From the NCBI RefSeq assembly GCF_000591415.1, contig NZ_JEMF01000019.1, positions 1-64,000 on the forward strand: a DNA stretch of 64,000 nucleotides. Reading direction: 5' to 3'. The position numbers were made by a program, and so were the translations under genes. How positions within the stretch are numbered: position 1 is the first letter of the stretch; each line of letters begins with the position of its first letter. The DNA comes from Cobetia crustatorum. GTDB lineage: Bacteria; Pseudomonadota; Gammaproteobacteria; Pseudomonadales; Halomonadaceae. Below are positions 1 through 9,143 of this stretch, piece by piece. The notes under the pieces are model-generated. The model had not been told where the DNA came from. It saw only the letters and a list, made by a program, of their open reading frames with translations, and did not search any database.

Positions 1-17
1 GCCTTGGCGGTCTTTTT
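1..17. terminator. Right half of a terminator cut by the window edge
   Basis: The window opens with GCCTTGGCGGTCTTTTTG. A GC-rich arm followed by five T residues looks like the 3' arm and T-tract of a plus-strand intrinsic terminator; the left arm would lie before base 1. Intergenic terminators elsewhere in this window have the same AAAAAGACCGCC/GGCGGTCTTTTT form and act on both strands, so this one may also serve the minus-strand operon ending at 49. Inferred from half a hairpin. Confidence 0.4.
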
Positions 18-48
18 GTTTCAAGCAGCATCGATCAGAGGATCAAGC

Positions 49-1002
49 TCATTTCCAGAAATCACGGATCGACGCAATACCCTGAGCACCGACAGCGCGA
101 GCGTGATCACTATCATGGCGCGACATCCCTCCGAGCGCATAAACCGGCATACAGGCCTGCTCGACCAGACTCTGGAAGTCATGCCAACCCAATGGCGGAC
201 GCTCTGGGTGCGAAGGCGTCACCCGCAGCGGTGACAGAGAAACAAAATCACATACAACCTGCCCCGCCTGATCCAATTGCTGCTGATCATGCGTAGAAGC
301 CGACAACCACTTGTTATCCGGAATTGGGCGCTCGCCCTTCTCCGCAAGTTCAGCCAATCGCACGCTAGTCAGATGGATGCCATCGGCATCGACCTTATCC
401 AGCATCGCAGGCTCTGCATTCAACAACAGACGTGCGCCGCGTGCATGACAGATAGCGAGCGCTTTCTCTGCCCGTGCGATGTAAGCCGCCTCATCGAGTT
501 CCTTGGCGCGCAACTGAACCAGACGCACGCCATCTTCATCCAACGCACGAATCAGGCGTGTCTCGAAAATCGCTTCATCTGCTTCTTCAGGTGTGATCAA
601 GTACTCACGCGGCAATGCGACAGCCCGCAGGATAGGTAGATTGGCAGCCGGGAAGGCATAATTGTAGAGATCTGCTATCTCCACCCAGCGCACAGCCTGC
701 CCTTCACGCCCGAACGGTTCACCACTGAACTGACGGGTCTCCCACACATCCAGCAAGATGTGCTTATCCGGATACTCATGATGAATGCGGATCAATGGCT
801 GAGCGCGAGTAATCTCGATACCCAGCTCTTCGCACAGTTCACGCTTGAGCGCTTCCAGTCCAGTTTCGTAGGGCGCCAGCTTGCCACCCGGAAACTCCCA
901 CAGACCGCCTTGATCCACCGTCGCCGGACGGCGCGCAATCAGGACCTGGCCCTGTTCGTTTAAGATGGCGGCAGCCGCCACATGAACCCTTCGCTTCGGC
1001 AT
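49..1002 (-). CDS. Nudix hydrolase fused to a thiamine-phosphate synthase-like domain (MutT/ThiE-type)
   Basis: 317 aa, two domains. Residues about 1-130 are a Nudix hydrolase with a perfect Nudix box (G40-x5-E46-x7-R54-E55-x2-E58-E59-x-G61), the metal-binding motif of MutT enzymes that clear oxidised nucleotides such as 8-oxo-dGTP. Residues about 135-315 resemble a ThiE/TenI TIM-barrel (VRLVQLRAK and a Gly-rich YALGGM near the end), but its thiamine activity is doubtful in such fusions. It follows argJ and secA on the same strand, the known gammaproteobacterial secA-mutT neighbourhood, and is probably the last gene of that operon. Start ATG at 1002. The Nudix role is confident; the role of the second domain is not. 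Confidence 0.88.
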   Translation of the reverse strand: MPKRRVHVAAAAILNEQGQVLIARRPATVDQGGLWEFPGGKLAPYETGLEALKRELCEELGIEITRAQPLIRIHHEYPDKHILLDVWETRQFSGEPFGREGQAVRWVEIADLYNYAFPAANLPILRAVALPREYLITPEEADEAIFETRLIRALDEDGVRLVQLRAKELDEAAYIARAEKALAICHARGARLLLNAEPAMLDKVDADGIHLTSVRLAELAEKGERPIPDNKWLSASTHDQQQLDQAGQVVCDFVSLSPLRVTPSHPERPPLGWHDFQSLVEQACMPVYALGGMSRHDSDHARAVGAQGIASIRDFWK

Positions 1003-1099
1003 GATGCCTGTACCTTTGACTCGCGTTGTACAACCGACCCTGCCCTTGAAGGACAGAGCCTGCGGGAGATGCTGCGTTATTGCTTAATGATGCATCGCT

Positions 1100-2323
1100 C
1101 TAGCTACGATAATCGGCGTTGATCGTGACGTAATCGTGGGACAAGTCAGATGTCCAGATACGCGCCTTCTGCTGGCCACGTCCCAGACGAATCGCGATGA
1201 CCAGCTCTTCTTCAGCCATCGCCTTGCTGCCGGCGGCTTCGGTGTAACTGGCGGCACGTTCGCCTTGTTCGACAATGCTGATGCCATTGAGCGTGATCGC
1301 CACGCCATCAACATCAAGGTCTTCCAGTGGTGCACGTCCGACGGCGGCAAGAATGCGGCCCCAATTGGCATCACTGGCATAGAGTGCCGTCTTGACAAGG
1401 GGCGAATGCGCGACCGTGAAGCCAACGGCACGCGCTTCCTCCAACGAACGAGCTTCGCTGACTTCAACGGTGACGAATTTGGTCGCGCCTTCGCCATCTC
1501 GAATGATGGCCTGAGCCAACTCGAGCATGACGTCACCGAGTGCAACCTCGAAGGCCAACAAGTCATCACCTTCAACACGACAGCCCTGCCCCGTGACAGC
1601 CAGCATGCAGGCGTCATTGGTCGATGTATCGGAATCAACCGTGATGCTGTTGAAGCTGGTGACCACGACACGCTGCAACATGGCATCCAGCGCTGACTGC
1701 TCAATAGCGAGATCAGCATCCGTGGCCACATAGCCCAGCATGGTCGCCATGTTGGGGCATATCATGCCAGAGCCCTTGGAGACACCGGCAATGGTCACGA
1801 CTTCACCATTCGCAAGCGTCACTGCACGCCAGCTACCTTTAGGGCGCGTATCGGTCGTCATGATGCCATGTGCAGCAGCAGACCAATCGCCCTGACCTAG
1901 TGCCTCGAAGGCCATTGGTAATGCAGCAGTCAAACGCTCCATCGGTAACGGCTCACCGATCACGCCAGTTGAGAAAGGCAGTACTGCCCGTGAGTCACAG
2001 CCTGCAATTTCCGCAAACTGCTCACAGGTGGCATAAGCATCCTGCAGTCCCTGTGGACCAGTGCCTGCATTGGCATTGCCGGTATTGACCACGAGGTAGC
2101 GTGGTCCAGCAACACTAGCTTTCAGGTGCTCACGCGCGACCTGCACTGGCGCTGCGCAAAAGGCATTACGAGTAAAGGTGCCCGCAAGGCGAGAACCAGC
2201 ATCGAGCGCCATGACAACCAGGTCGCGACGGCCCAGCTTCTTGATACCCGCTTCAGCAACCCCGATCCGAAAGCCGGCAATTTCCGGCATATCGGCGGGA
2301 AAAGTGGAATGCCCTACCGCCAT
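1100..2323 (-). CDS. argJ: Bifunctional glutamate N-acetyltransferase / ornithine acetyltransferase ArgJ
   Basis: 407 aa, the usual ArgJ length. ArgJ moves the acetyl group from N-acetylornithine to glutamate in the cyclic arginine pathway and in some species also uses acetyl-CoA. The precursor cleaves itself between Ala and Thr in the conserved KGSGM...NMATMLG segment; here the nucleophile is T194, which becomes the N-terminus of the beta chain. The C-terminus ends in the typical YVTINADYRS. It lies 103 bp after the secA stop and before the Nudix-ThiE gene, all on the minus strand with no terminator between them, so co-transcription with secA is likely. Whether it is mono- or bifunctional cannot be read from the sequence. 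Confidence 0.95.
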   Translation of the reverse strand: MAVGHSTFPADMPEIAGFRIGVAEAGIKKLGRRDLVVMALDAGSRLAGTFTRNAFCAAPVQVAREHLKASVAGPRYLVVNTGNANAGTGPQGLQDAYATCEQFAEIAGCDSRAVLPFSTGVIGEPLPMERLTAALPMAFEALGQGDWSAAAHGIMTTDTRPKGSWRAVTLANGEVVTIAGVSKGSGMICPNMATMLGYVATDADLAIEQSALDAMLQRVVVTSFNSITVDSDTSTNDACMLAVTGQGCRVEGDDLLAFEVALGDVMLELAQAIIRDGEGATKFVTVEVSEARSLEEARAVGFTVAHSPLVKTALYASDANWGRILAAVGRAPLEDLDVDGVAITLNGISIVEQGERAASYTEAAGSKAMAEEELVIAIRLGRGQQKARIWTSDLSHDYVTINADYRS

Positions 2324-2426
2324 CGCTCACGTCTCCAGTCACATTTTCCTGTTACATCATTCTGTCGTGGGCCAACCAACGCTGACCCACGAATGCGCCT
2401 GGCCGCCCTACTTCGCCTGGTTGGGC

Positions 2427-5213
2427 TTAGCTCAGCTTGCCGTGGCACTGCTTGTATTTCTTGCCCGAGCCACACGGGCATGGATCATTGCGGCCGACCT
2501 TGGGGGCATCACGGCGCACCGGTTCATTACTACCTTCTGCCTGCCCCTGGTCACGGGAAGCCTCGCTATCTTGTGCACCATATTGGGCTTCAACGATCTG
2601 CTCGGCTGCTTCAATGCCCTCTTCGCTGACCGTATCTTCATCAACACGGAGCATCTCGGCACTGGCCTGCTCACGCTCAAGATGGGCACGACGCTCTTCT
2701 TCCAGCGTGTCGACCTCTTCCTGGCGACGCACCTGAACATGGCTCAGGATACGCACGACATCGGCCTTGATATTGACCAGCAGCGTCTGGAACTGCTCAA
2801 AGGCTTCGCGCTTGTATTCCTGCTTCGGATTCTTCTGAGCATAACCACGCAGGTGGATACCACGACGCAGGTTGTCCATCGCCTGCAGGTGTTCCTTCCA
2901 GCGGGTATCGAGCACCTGAAGCATGACCTGCTTCTCGAAGCGACGCATCAGCTCAGGGCCGACAGCCTCAACCTTGGCGGCATAAAGTTCGGCATGAGCC
3001 GTCTGCAGACGCTCGCGCAGGGTTTCTTCATGGAAATGGTCATCTTCTTCTGCCCACTGCAATAGCGGCAGATCAAGATTGAAATCGGTCTTGAGGTCAT
3101 TCTCCAGCCCCGGCAGATCCCATTGTTCCGGCAGGCTTTGTGGCGGCACGCGCATGGAAATGGCGTCATCCAGCACTTCGCGGCGAATCCCCGTGATGTT
3201 CTCGGAAATCTCATCCGCCTCGAGAATATCGTTACGTTGCTCGTAGATGACACTGCGCTGATCATTGGCAACATCATCGTACTCAAGCAGTTGCTTACGA
3301 ACGTCGAAGTTACGACCCTCAACCTTCTTCTGTGCGCGTTCGACCGCATTGGACACCATCTTGTGCTCAATGGCTTCGCCCTTCTCGAGCCCCAGTGCGC
3401 CCATCAGACGCTGAACACGATCGGAACCGAACAGACGCATCAGGCTATCTTCCAATGACAGGAAGAAGCGCGTGGAGCCCGGGTCACCCTGACGACCGGC
3501 ACGACCACGCAACTGGTTATCGATACGACGTGATTCATGACGCTCGGAGCCGATGACATGCAGGCCACCCGCTGCCAGCACCGCTTCATGACGCTCCTGC
3601 CAACCATGCTTGATCTCGTTGACCTGCTCATCAGTCGGCGCTTCCAGAGCTGCCAGTTCGGCCTCCCAGTTACCGCCAAGCATGATATCGGTACCACGAC
3701 CCGCCATGTTGGTGGCAATAGTCACCGCCCCCGGACGACCTGCCTGAGCGATGATTGCAGCCTCACTGACGTGTTGCTTGGCGTTCAGAACGTGATGCTT
3801 AACGCCAGCCTCATGCATCATGCGCGACAGTAACTCAGAGGTTTCAACCGAGGCAGTACCGACCAGCACAGGACGGCCTTCACCGACCTTTTCACGGGCA
3901 TCTTCGATGATGGCGTTGAATTTTTCTTCCGCACTCAGATAGACCAGATCATTCATGTCCTTGCGCGCGATGGGCTTGTTGGTCGGGATGACCATCACGT
4001 CGAGGCTGTAGATCTGACGGAATTCGAAGGCTTCGGTATCCGCCGTGCCGGTCATGCCGGACAGCTTGTCGTAGAGGCGGAAGTAGTTCTGGAAGGTCGT
4101 CGACGCCAAGGTCTGGCTTTCCTTCTGGATCGCTACGCCTTCTTTCGCTTCGACAGCCTGATGCAGACCCTCAGACCAACGACGGCCGACCATTGTGCGG
4201 CCCGTGTGCTCATCAACGATGACCACTTCGCCATTGTCGACGATGTAATCCACATCACGAACGAACAGATTCTGAGCACGCAACGCAGAATGCACGTGGT
4301 GCAGCAGGCTCAGGTTCTGGGCTGCATAGAGAGAATCCTCCTCGCCCAGCAATTCCTGAGAGCGCAACAAGGCCTCGACCTTCTGGTGACCAAACTCGGT
4401 CAGTTCGACTTGCTTCTGCTTCTCGTCGAGAGTGAAGTCACCACTTTCCGGGTCTTCCTCGTTGCTGCACTGCTCGAGATCCCGCGCCATGCGATCGATG
4501 ATCTTGTAGAGGTCGGTATTCTCTTCCACCGGGCCCGAGATGATCAGCGGCGTACGTGCTTCATCGATCAAGATGGAATCGACTTCATCGATGATGGCGT
4601 AGTGCAGTGTGCGCTGGACCTTGTCTTCCAACGAGAAGGCCATGTTATCGCGCAGATAATCGAAGCCGTACTCGTTGTTGGTGCCGTAGGTGATGTCCGC
4701 CTTATAAGCGGCTCGTTTGTCTTCGTTGTTCTGCCCCGAGTAAATGACACCGACACTCATGCCGAGGAATTCGTACAACGGACGCATCCAGTTGGCATCG
4801 CGCGTAGCCAGATAGTCATTGACGGTCACCACGTGCACGCCTTCGCCCGACAATGCGTTCAGGTAGACCGACAAGGTACCGACCAGCGTCTTGCCCTCAC
4901 CGGTTTTCATCTCCGCGATACGGCCCTCATGCAGCGCCATACCCCCAACAACCTGAGTATCAAAGTGGCGCATGCCCATGACGCGCTTGCTGGCCTCACG
5001 AACCACGGCAAAGGCTTCTGACAGCAGCTTCTCGAGGCTTTCCCCTTTAGCAAGTCGCTCACGGAGTTCAGCCGTCTTGGCCGTCAGCGCTTCATCCGAC
5101 AAGGGTTCCAGCTCACTCTCAAAGGCATTGACCGCATTGACTCGCTTGCGCAGTCGCTTTACCTCACGATCATTCTTGGAGCCCACTACCTTGGTCAGGA
5201 ATTTACCCAGCAT
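2427..5213 (-). CDS. secA: Preprotein translocase ATPase SecA
   Basis: 928 aa, slightly longer than E. coli SecA (901). This is the motor that pushes unfolded preproteins through SecYEG. Walker A (GEGKT, residues 105-109), the [13 protein letters not shown] Walker B region and the [12 protein letters not shown] and [11 protein letters not shown] helicase motifs are visible. The C-terminus carries the Cys-x-Cys-x8-Cys-His zinc site (C912, C914, C923, H924) that contacts SecB and phospholipid. An acidic variable linker precedes the zinc tail. The start ATG at 5213 has a modest AAGGG ribosome site. A small secretory ORF ending in RAPP lies 188 nt upstream on the same strand, in the position of secM, which controls secA translation in E. 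coli. Confidence 0.98.
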   Translation of the reverse strand: MLGKFLTKVVGSKNDREVKRLRKRVNAVNAFESELEPLSDEALTAKTAELRERLAKGESLEKLLSEAFAVVREASKRVMGMRHFDTQVVGGMALHEGRIAEMKTGEGKTLVGTLSVYLNALSGEGVHVVTVNDYLATRDANWMRPLYEFLGMSVGVIYSGQNNEDKRAAYKADITYGTNNEYGFDYLRDNMAFSLEDKVQRTLHYAIIDEVDSILIDEARTPLIISGPVEENTDLYKIIDRMARDLEQCSNEEDPESGDFTLDEKQKQVELTEFGHQKVEALLRSQELLGEEDSLYAAQNLSLLHHVHSALRAQNLFVRDVDYIVDNGEVVIVDEHTGRTMVGRRWSEGLHQAVEAKEGVAIQKESQTLASTTFQNYFRLYDKLSGMTGTADTEAFEFRQIYSLDVMVIPTNKPIARKDMNDLVYLSAEEKFNAIIEDAREKVGEGRPVLVGTASVETSELLSRMMHEAGVKHHVLNAKQHVSEAAIIAQAGRPGAVTIATNMAGRGTDIMLGGNWEAELAALEAPTDEQVNEIKHGWQERHEAVLAAGGLHVIGSERHESRRIDNQLRGRAGRQGDPGSTRFFLSLEDSLMRLFGSDRVQRLMGALGLEKGEAIEHKMVSNAVERAQKKVEGRNFDVRKQLLEYDDVANDQRSVIYEQRNDILEADEISENITGIRREVLDDAISMRVPPQSLPEQWDLPGLENDLKTDFNLDLPLLQWAEEDDHFHEETLRERLQTAHAELYAAKVEAVGPELMRRFEKQVMLQVLDTRWKEHLQAMDNLRRGIHLRGYAQKNPKQEYKREAFEQFQTLLVNIKADVVRILSHVQVRRQEEVDTLEEERRAHLEREQASAEMLRVDEDTVSEEGIEAAEQIVEAQYGAQDSEASRDQGQAEGSNEPVRRDAPKVGRNDPCPCGSGKKYKQCHGKLS

Positions 5214-5401
5214 TATCTGCCCTTATCCGCGACTCATCGGAGAGCCACGCCTTCAAATGTCATGAAACTCGAGTGGAGTGCCGTCAAAAGACAGATCAAT
5301 GCGATGGAGAATGCATTGAAACTCAAACTCGAAGAAAGGAATTACCATGATGATTTTCTGCAGTACTGGCACTGACAATGCCAGGCACATGACAGAAAGC
5401 T
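5214..5401 (-). promoter_or_regulatory. secA leader between the RAPP ORF and secA, with two hairpins
   Basis: This 188-nt stretch separates the stop of the SecM-like ORF from the secA start. On the minus strand it holds a hairpin with arms CTGGCA/TGCCAG (5366-5384, 7-nt loop) just downstream of the stop and a second with arms CAATGC/GCATTG (5297-5318, 10-nt loop). The secA ribosome site (AAGGG) is about 8 nt before the ATG. In E. coli a stalled SecM ribosome unfolds a hairpin masking the secA ribosome site. I see hairpins here, but no strong helix that clearly masks the ribosome site, so the mechanism is unproven. Confidence 0.35.
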
Positions 5402-5782
5402 TCAGGACAGGACGGGCGGAGCACGTGGTGAGGCAGCACTGACCAAACCACGTAATAGCGTAAAGACACCAGAGAAGTAGCGGCGATGACAGGGTGAACG
5501 AGGGCAACTTTTCCGCACAGGACGCGCCAGCCTTCGCAGCGAGCGTAGGCCCTGACGACGGCTTTCCGCGCGGATAACTGCTGGCGCCAGCAGTTGAATG
5601 CTGGCCAACGTCAGATTGACGCGCTCGACCTGGGCCACGCTCAGACCAGCAGGGAACAAACAGCTGAGCAGAAGACTGGCCAGCAACCAGCGCGGCGCCG
5701 TACGAACCGACCAACGACGCGAAGCGACGCTACCGGAAGCCGGTAGCGTGCGAGGGCGTGCTGTGGTGTCGACAGGGCTCAT
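5402..5782 (-). CDS. Small secretory ORF upstream of secA ending in RAPP; SecM-like arrest peptide candidate
   Basis: 126 aa, no homologue recognised by overall similarity. The N-terminus is a long basic region, a hydrophobic core (about residues 32-48) and a plausible signal peptidase site (SVA-Q, after residue 50), so it looks like an exported protein with an unusually long signal, as in SecM. The C-terminus has R120-A-P-P123 four codons before the stop. SecM stalls at Arg-Ala-Gly-Pro, and RAPP/RAPG is the core of other arrest peptides (ApdA, ApdP, ApcA) encoded upstream of export genes. A Phe lies 13 residues before the Arg (F107), the spacing of SecM F150 to R163. It is followed by secA on the same strand and diverges from dciA. 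The ribosome site (GGAG) is rather distant. Function is inferred from position, signal and motif. Confidence 0.55.
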   Translation of the reverse strand: MSPVDTTARPRTLPASGSVASRRWSVRTAPRWLLASLLLSCLFPAGLSVAQVERVNLTLASIQLLAPAVIRAESRRQGLRSLRRLARPVRKSCPRSPCHRRYFSGVFTLLRGLVSAASPRAPPVLS

Positions 5783-5844
5783 GCTGTTGCCAGACTCCCG
5801 CTCATGATAGATTGCCGGAAATCACTAAACCGGCATGCAAGCCC

Positions 5845-6369
5845 ATGAGTATAAAGGCTAAGCGTTTCCGCGCCCAGCCCGCGGCGCGCCTGTTGAACGG
5901 CAAAGGGCAGCTCGGTAGCGTCATGCGTCAGGCACGCATGCTCGAACAGGCCCAGATACGCTTGCGCGAATCTCTGCCGGAAGACATGCGTGAGCATGTT
6001 TTTGTGGGGGGCTATCATGACGACAAGCTGTCTCTCATCACTAATCGTGCGACTTGGCTCACCTGGTTACGCTATGAACAGCGTCGTCTGATCAGCGTGC
6101 TGCGCGAACTTCCCGAGCTGGCCACGCTTTCCAGTCTGACATTCAAGGTCAGGCCGGTTCGTCCCGCATTTGTACCTGCTAGACAGCTTAGGCATCTACC
6201 AGAAGCCGCCGCAGAGCATCTGCTGGATTGTGCCTCGCATACCGAAGATTCTCATCTGCGTGAGGCACTACAAAGATTGGCTTCTCACGCCAGCGATAGC
6301 CAAGGCATTGATGAGGGTAACGACGCCGATAGCAGCGACACCGATAACAACACGGACGCCTGCAAGTAG
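5845..6369 (+). CDS. dciA: DUF721/DciA-family protein, probable replicative helicase loader
   Basis: 174 aa from ATG 5845 (MSIKAKRFRAQ); an upstream in-frame ATG at 5758 would overlap the divergent small ORF and adds a non-conserved leader, so I reject it. The DUF721 core runs over residues about 10-115: a basic N-terminus, then a helix of the form LEQAQIRLRESLPEDMREHV, then VGGYHDDKLSLITNRATWLTWLRY. The tail is acidic (Asp/Glu-rich after 145) and probably disordered. DciA is the ancestral bacterial loader of DnaB, replaced by DnaC in E. coli. It lies between lpxC and secA as in many Gammaproteobacteria, but on the opposite strand to both, convergent with lpxC. Confidence 0.85.
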   Translation: MSIKAKRFRAQPAARLLNGKGQLGSVMRQARMLEQAQIRLRESLPEDMREHVFVGGYHDDKLSLITNRATWLTWLRYEQRRLISVLRELPELATLSSLTFKVRPVRPAFVPARQLRHLPEAAAEHLLDCASHTEDSHLREALQRLASHASDSQGIDEGNDADSSDTDNNTDACK

Positions 6370-6450
6370 CCTCATGACCGCATCAGATGTCGTCAGAACA
6401 CCTCAGACCGAGACTGAAAAGCGGTCAATCAAACATTTATCCCTAATACA

Positions 6451-6486
6451 AACAGCCGCGCGCCCTTCAAGGGCGGCGCGGCTGTT
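6451..6486. terminator. Intrinsic terminator between convergent dciA and lpxC
   Basis: A hairpin with arms AACAGCCGCGC and GCGCGGCTGTT plus an inner GCCC/GGGC helix (one bulged G, loop TTCAA). On the minus strand it is followed by a T-rich TTTGTATT stretch, so it most clearly serves lpxC; on the plus strand it follows dciA by 81 bp. No gene occupies 6370-6582. Confidence 0.75.
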
Positions 6487-6582
6487 GTCGTTTCCAATCT
6501 CCGGCTGGCAAGGCTGGAGAAATACTTTCAGGCTGGACGGGCTAGGTCACAGTATTTCGTTGCGCGACTATTGCTAAAGCAA

Positions 6583-7494
6583 TCAGACGGCGAGTGCCGG
6601 AGATGCATAGGAGATCGGCATCGCGGCAGAATTTTCAAACGTCACGATTTCGTAGCTATCTGCATTTTCCAGCAGTGCGCGGCACAGCAGGTTATTGAGG
6701 CCATGACCTGACTTGTAGCCACGGAATTCACCGATCAGGCTATGGCCAAGCTGGTAGAGGTCGCCAATGGCGTCCAACACCTTGTGCTTGACGAACTCAT
6801 CGTCATAACGAAGGCCTTCATCGTTGAGGATACGATAGTCATCCACGACGATAGCGTTATCCAGGCTGCCGCCCAGCGCCAGGTTCTGAGAACGCAGGAA
6901 CTCCAGATCACGCATGAAACCGAAGGTACGAGCACGAGACACTTCCTTCACGAAGGACGTGGTGGAGAAGTCGACGGTAGTGGTCTGCTTCTGCTGCTCG
7001 AATACCGGGTGGTCAAAGTCGATGGCGAAGGAAACCTTGAAGCCGTTGTGCGGCAGAAAGGTAGCGACCTTGTCTCCATCACGCACTTCAATTTCACGCT
7101 TGATACGAATGAACTTCTTGAGTGCGGACTGCTCCTGAATACCAGCGGACTGGATCAGAAAGACGAACGGACCAGCACTGCCATCCATGATCGGCACTTC
7201 CGGTGCAGACAACTCGACGAAGCAGTTATCAATACCGAGGCCAGCAAAGGCGGACATCAGATGCTCGACCGTGGTCACCTTGGCTTCGCCATTGAAAACG
7301 GCGGTACACATGGTGGTATCACGTACGTTCATTGCGTCTGCACGGATGTGTGCATGCGGTTCAAGATCGGTACGCACGAAGACGATACCTGTATTGACCG
7401 GAGCCGGACGCAAGGTCAGATATACCTTGTCGCCAGAGTGCAAACCAACGCCCGTGGCGCGGATCGTATTTTGAAGTGTTTTTTGTCTAATCAT
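6583..7494 (-). CDS. lpxC: UDP-3-O-acyl-N-acetylglucosamine deacetylase LpxC
   Basis: 303 aa. LpxC removes acetate from UDP-3-O-acyl-GlcNAc, the committed zinc-dependent step of lipid A synthesis. The zinc ligand H79 (in [11 protein letters not shown]) and the later HKVLDAIGD segment, whose His and Asp match E. coli H238 and D242, are present; [10 protein letters not shown] and MDGSAGPF are typical. I chose ATG 7494 ([21 protein letters not shown]) because it matches the family start and because a good sigma-70 promoter lies just upstream at 7535-7563, placing the more upstream alternative start outside the transcript. It is the last gene of the dcw region, behind ftsZ, but has its own promoter after a strong ftsZ terminator. 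Confidence 0.97.
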   Translation of the reverse strand: MIRQKTLQNTIRATGVGLHSGDKVYLTLRPAPVNTGIVFVRTDLEPHAHIRADAMNVRDTTMCTAVFNGEAKVTTVEHLMSAFAGLGIDNCFVELSAPEVPIMDGSAGPFVFLIQSAGIQEQSALKKFIRIKREIEVRDGDKVATFLPHNGFKVSFAIDFDHPVFEQQKQTTTVDFSTTSFVKEVSRARTFGFMRDLEFLRSQNLALGGSLDNAIVVDDYRILNDEGLRYDDEFVKHKVLDAIGDLYQLGHSLIGEFRGYKSGHGLNNLLCRALLENADSYEIVTFENSAAMPISYASPALAV

Positions 7495-7534
7495 AGGTAG
7501 ATAGCCAGTCAGCCTGAATTTGGAAACAGTGTTC

Positions 7535-7563
7535 ATGATAACAGCAAAGCAGGTATTCAACAA
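7535..7563 (-). promoter_or_regulatory. Probable sigma-70 promoter of lpxC
   Basis: Minus strand TTGTTG, 17-nt spacer, TATCAT (5 of 6 to the -10 consensus). The predicted transcript start is near 7528, giving a short leader of about 35 nt before the lpxC ATG at 7494. Confidence 0.65.
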
Positions 7564-7840
7564 ATTGTCACCTGCCGCTGCTAGGGAAATTCAACATTGC
7601 TTTTAGAGCACCATTCAGGCCAAACGAAGCGCCTACTAGCCCCATGTTGAGTATGAACACATAATCCCCAAACAGTTCTCACTCTCACTGCCTTAAAACG
7701 TCAACCATTGTGAAAGAACTCTGGGGCTCTTCCAACCTACGTGCGCAAGAGTGCCACTGGATGCACCTGCCAAGCCTTTATTGGGCACGACGTAACCTGT
7801 GACGCCCCTTCTTTTACCTGGTTACCTACCCTGAAAACGA
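7564..7840. other. Intergenic region ftsZ-lpxC without a recognised gene
   Basis: About 280 bp between the ftsZ terminator and the lpxC promoter. No convincing ORF, RNA gene or repeat is visible on either strand. It may carry control sites for lpxC, but I cannot point to one. Confidence 0.4.
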
Positions 7841-7874
7841 CTTCACCCATCCGAGTAACCCCGGATGGGTGAAG
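7833..7874 (-). terminator. Intrinsic terminator of ftsZ
   Basis: A 13-bp perfect stem, CTTCACCCATCCG/CGGATGGGTGAAG (7841-7874), followed on the minus strand by CGTTTT. It closes the dcw transcript 63 bp after the ftsZ stop and separates ftsZ from lpxC. Confidence 0.85.
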
Positions 7875-7936
7875 TAAGACTCAAGGTGAGCCAACACTTG
7901 GCGATGTCAGTACATATCACTGACATCGTAGTGCAC

Positions 7937-9103
7937 TCAGTCTGCTTGACGACGCAGGAACGCCGGTATATCAAGATAGTCATCCATGTCACGACTCTTG
8001 CGTGGCTCTGACTTCTTGGCAGCTGCTGCCTGATCTTCCTTGGCCTGGCGCGTAACAGTCGGGGTCTGCAGACTGCGATAATCAGCAGGCTTCTCGACAG
8101 TCCGCTTGGCCGGCGCTGTTTCGCGAGCGGCAGGCTTCTCGACACGACCATCAAGACCTGCTGCCACGACAGTGACGCGCAGTACATCGGTCATGTCCAT
8201 ATCGATGGACGTACCGACAACGATGGTAGCGTCTGGAGAGGCGAATTCCTGAACCGTCGCACCGACATCATTGAACTCGCCGATGGACAGGTCTGGGCCC
8301 GCCGTGATGTTGACCAGGATACCGCGTGCACCGTGGAGATCGATGTCTTCCAGCAGCGGACTGCGAATGGCCTTCTCAGCGGCTTCGCGAGCACGATTCT
8401 CACCCACTGCATCACCGGTGCCCATCATCGCCATGCCCATCTCGGACATGACAGTACGCACATCGGCAAAATCGACGTTGATGATACCCGGACTGGTGAT
8501 CAGCTCAGCGATACCCTGAACGGCACCCAGCAGAACGTCGTTGGCTGCGCTGAAGGCACTCAGCAGGCTGGCACTTTTACCCAGCACTGACAGCAGCTTC
8601 TCATTGGGGATGGTGATCAAGGAGTCGACGTGCTCGGAGAGCTCCTTCATGCCCTGCTCAGCAGCCTTCTGGCGACGCGGCCCTTCAAACGGGAACGGAC
8701 GCGTGACGACAGCAACGGTAAGGATGCCGAGTTCCTTGGCAACCTGTGCAACGACAGGTGCGCCACCGGTACCGGTACCGCCACCCATGCCAGCAGTGAT
8801 GAAGACCATATCAGCGCCTTGCAGTAGCTCGACGATACGCTCTCGGTCTTCCATCGCGGCCTGACGACCCACTTCCGGGTTGGCGCCAGCGCCAAGTCCT
8901 TTAGTGATTTCGCTGCCCAGCTGAAGGATAGTCTTGGCGGCCACGCGCTTGAGCGCCTGAGCATCGGTGTTGGCGCAGATGAACTCGACGCCTTCGATGT
9001 TGCTCTCGACCATGTGATTGACGGCGTTACCGCCGCCGCCGCCAACACCGATCACCTTGATGACCGCGCTGCTGGAGGGTGCGTTATCTACCAGTTCGAA
9101 CAT
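7937..9103 (-). CDS. ftsZ: Cell division GTPase FtsZ
   Basis: 388 aa from ATG 9103 ([10 protein letters not shown]), which has an AGGAG site upstream; an in-frame ATG 21 nt earlier is not conserved. FtsZ polymerises at mid-cell to form the Z ring. The tubulin signature GGGTGTG is at residues 107-113, preceded by [13 protein letters not shown]. The C-terminal linker (about 320-370) is low-complexity and the last residues, [14 protein letters not shown], are the conserved peptide that binds FtsA and ZipA. It lies 40 bp after ftsA, so the two are probably co-transcribed. Confidence 0.98.
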   Translation of the reverse strand: MFELVDNAPSSSAVIKVIGVGGGGGNAVNHMVESNIEGVEFICANTDAQALKRVAAKTILQLGSEITKGLGAGANPEVGRQAAMEDRERIVELLQGADMVFITAGMGGGTGTGGAPVVAQVAKELGILTVAVVTRPFPFEGPRRQKAAEQGMKELSEHVDSLITIPNEKLLSVLGKSASLLSAFSAANDVLLGAVQGIAELITSPGIINVDFADVRTVMSEMGMAMMGTGDAVGENRAREAAEKAIRSPLLEDIDLHGARGILVNITAGPDLSIGEFNDVGATVQEFASPDATIVVGTSIDMDMTDVLRVTVVAAGLDGRVEKPAARETAPAKRTVEKPADYRSLQTPTVTRQAKEDQAAAAKKSEPRKSRDMDDYLDIPAFLRRQAD

Positions 9104-9143
9104 ATGCCCTGTCTCCTGGATCACAGTCTTTCTGTAATCCCTG

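Noticed and set aside
5253-5714. A 153-codon minus-strand ORF overlapping the RAPP ORF in another frame
   Set aside because: Starts inside the smaller ORF, ends in the secA leader and has no protein-like pattern; it is a shadow frame.
7843-8187. 114-codon minus-strand ORF at the end of ftsZ
   Set aside because: Lies in another frame of ftsZ and its terminator; composition is that of a shadow frame.
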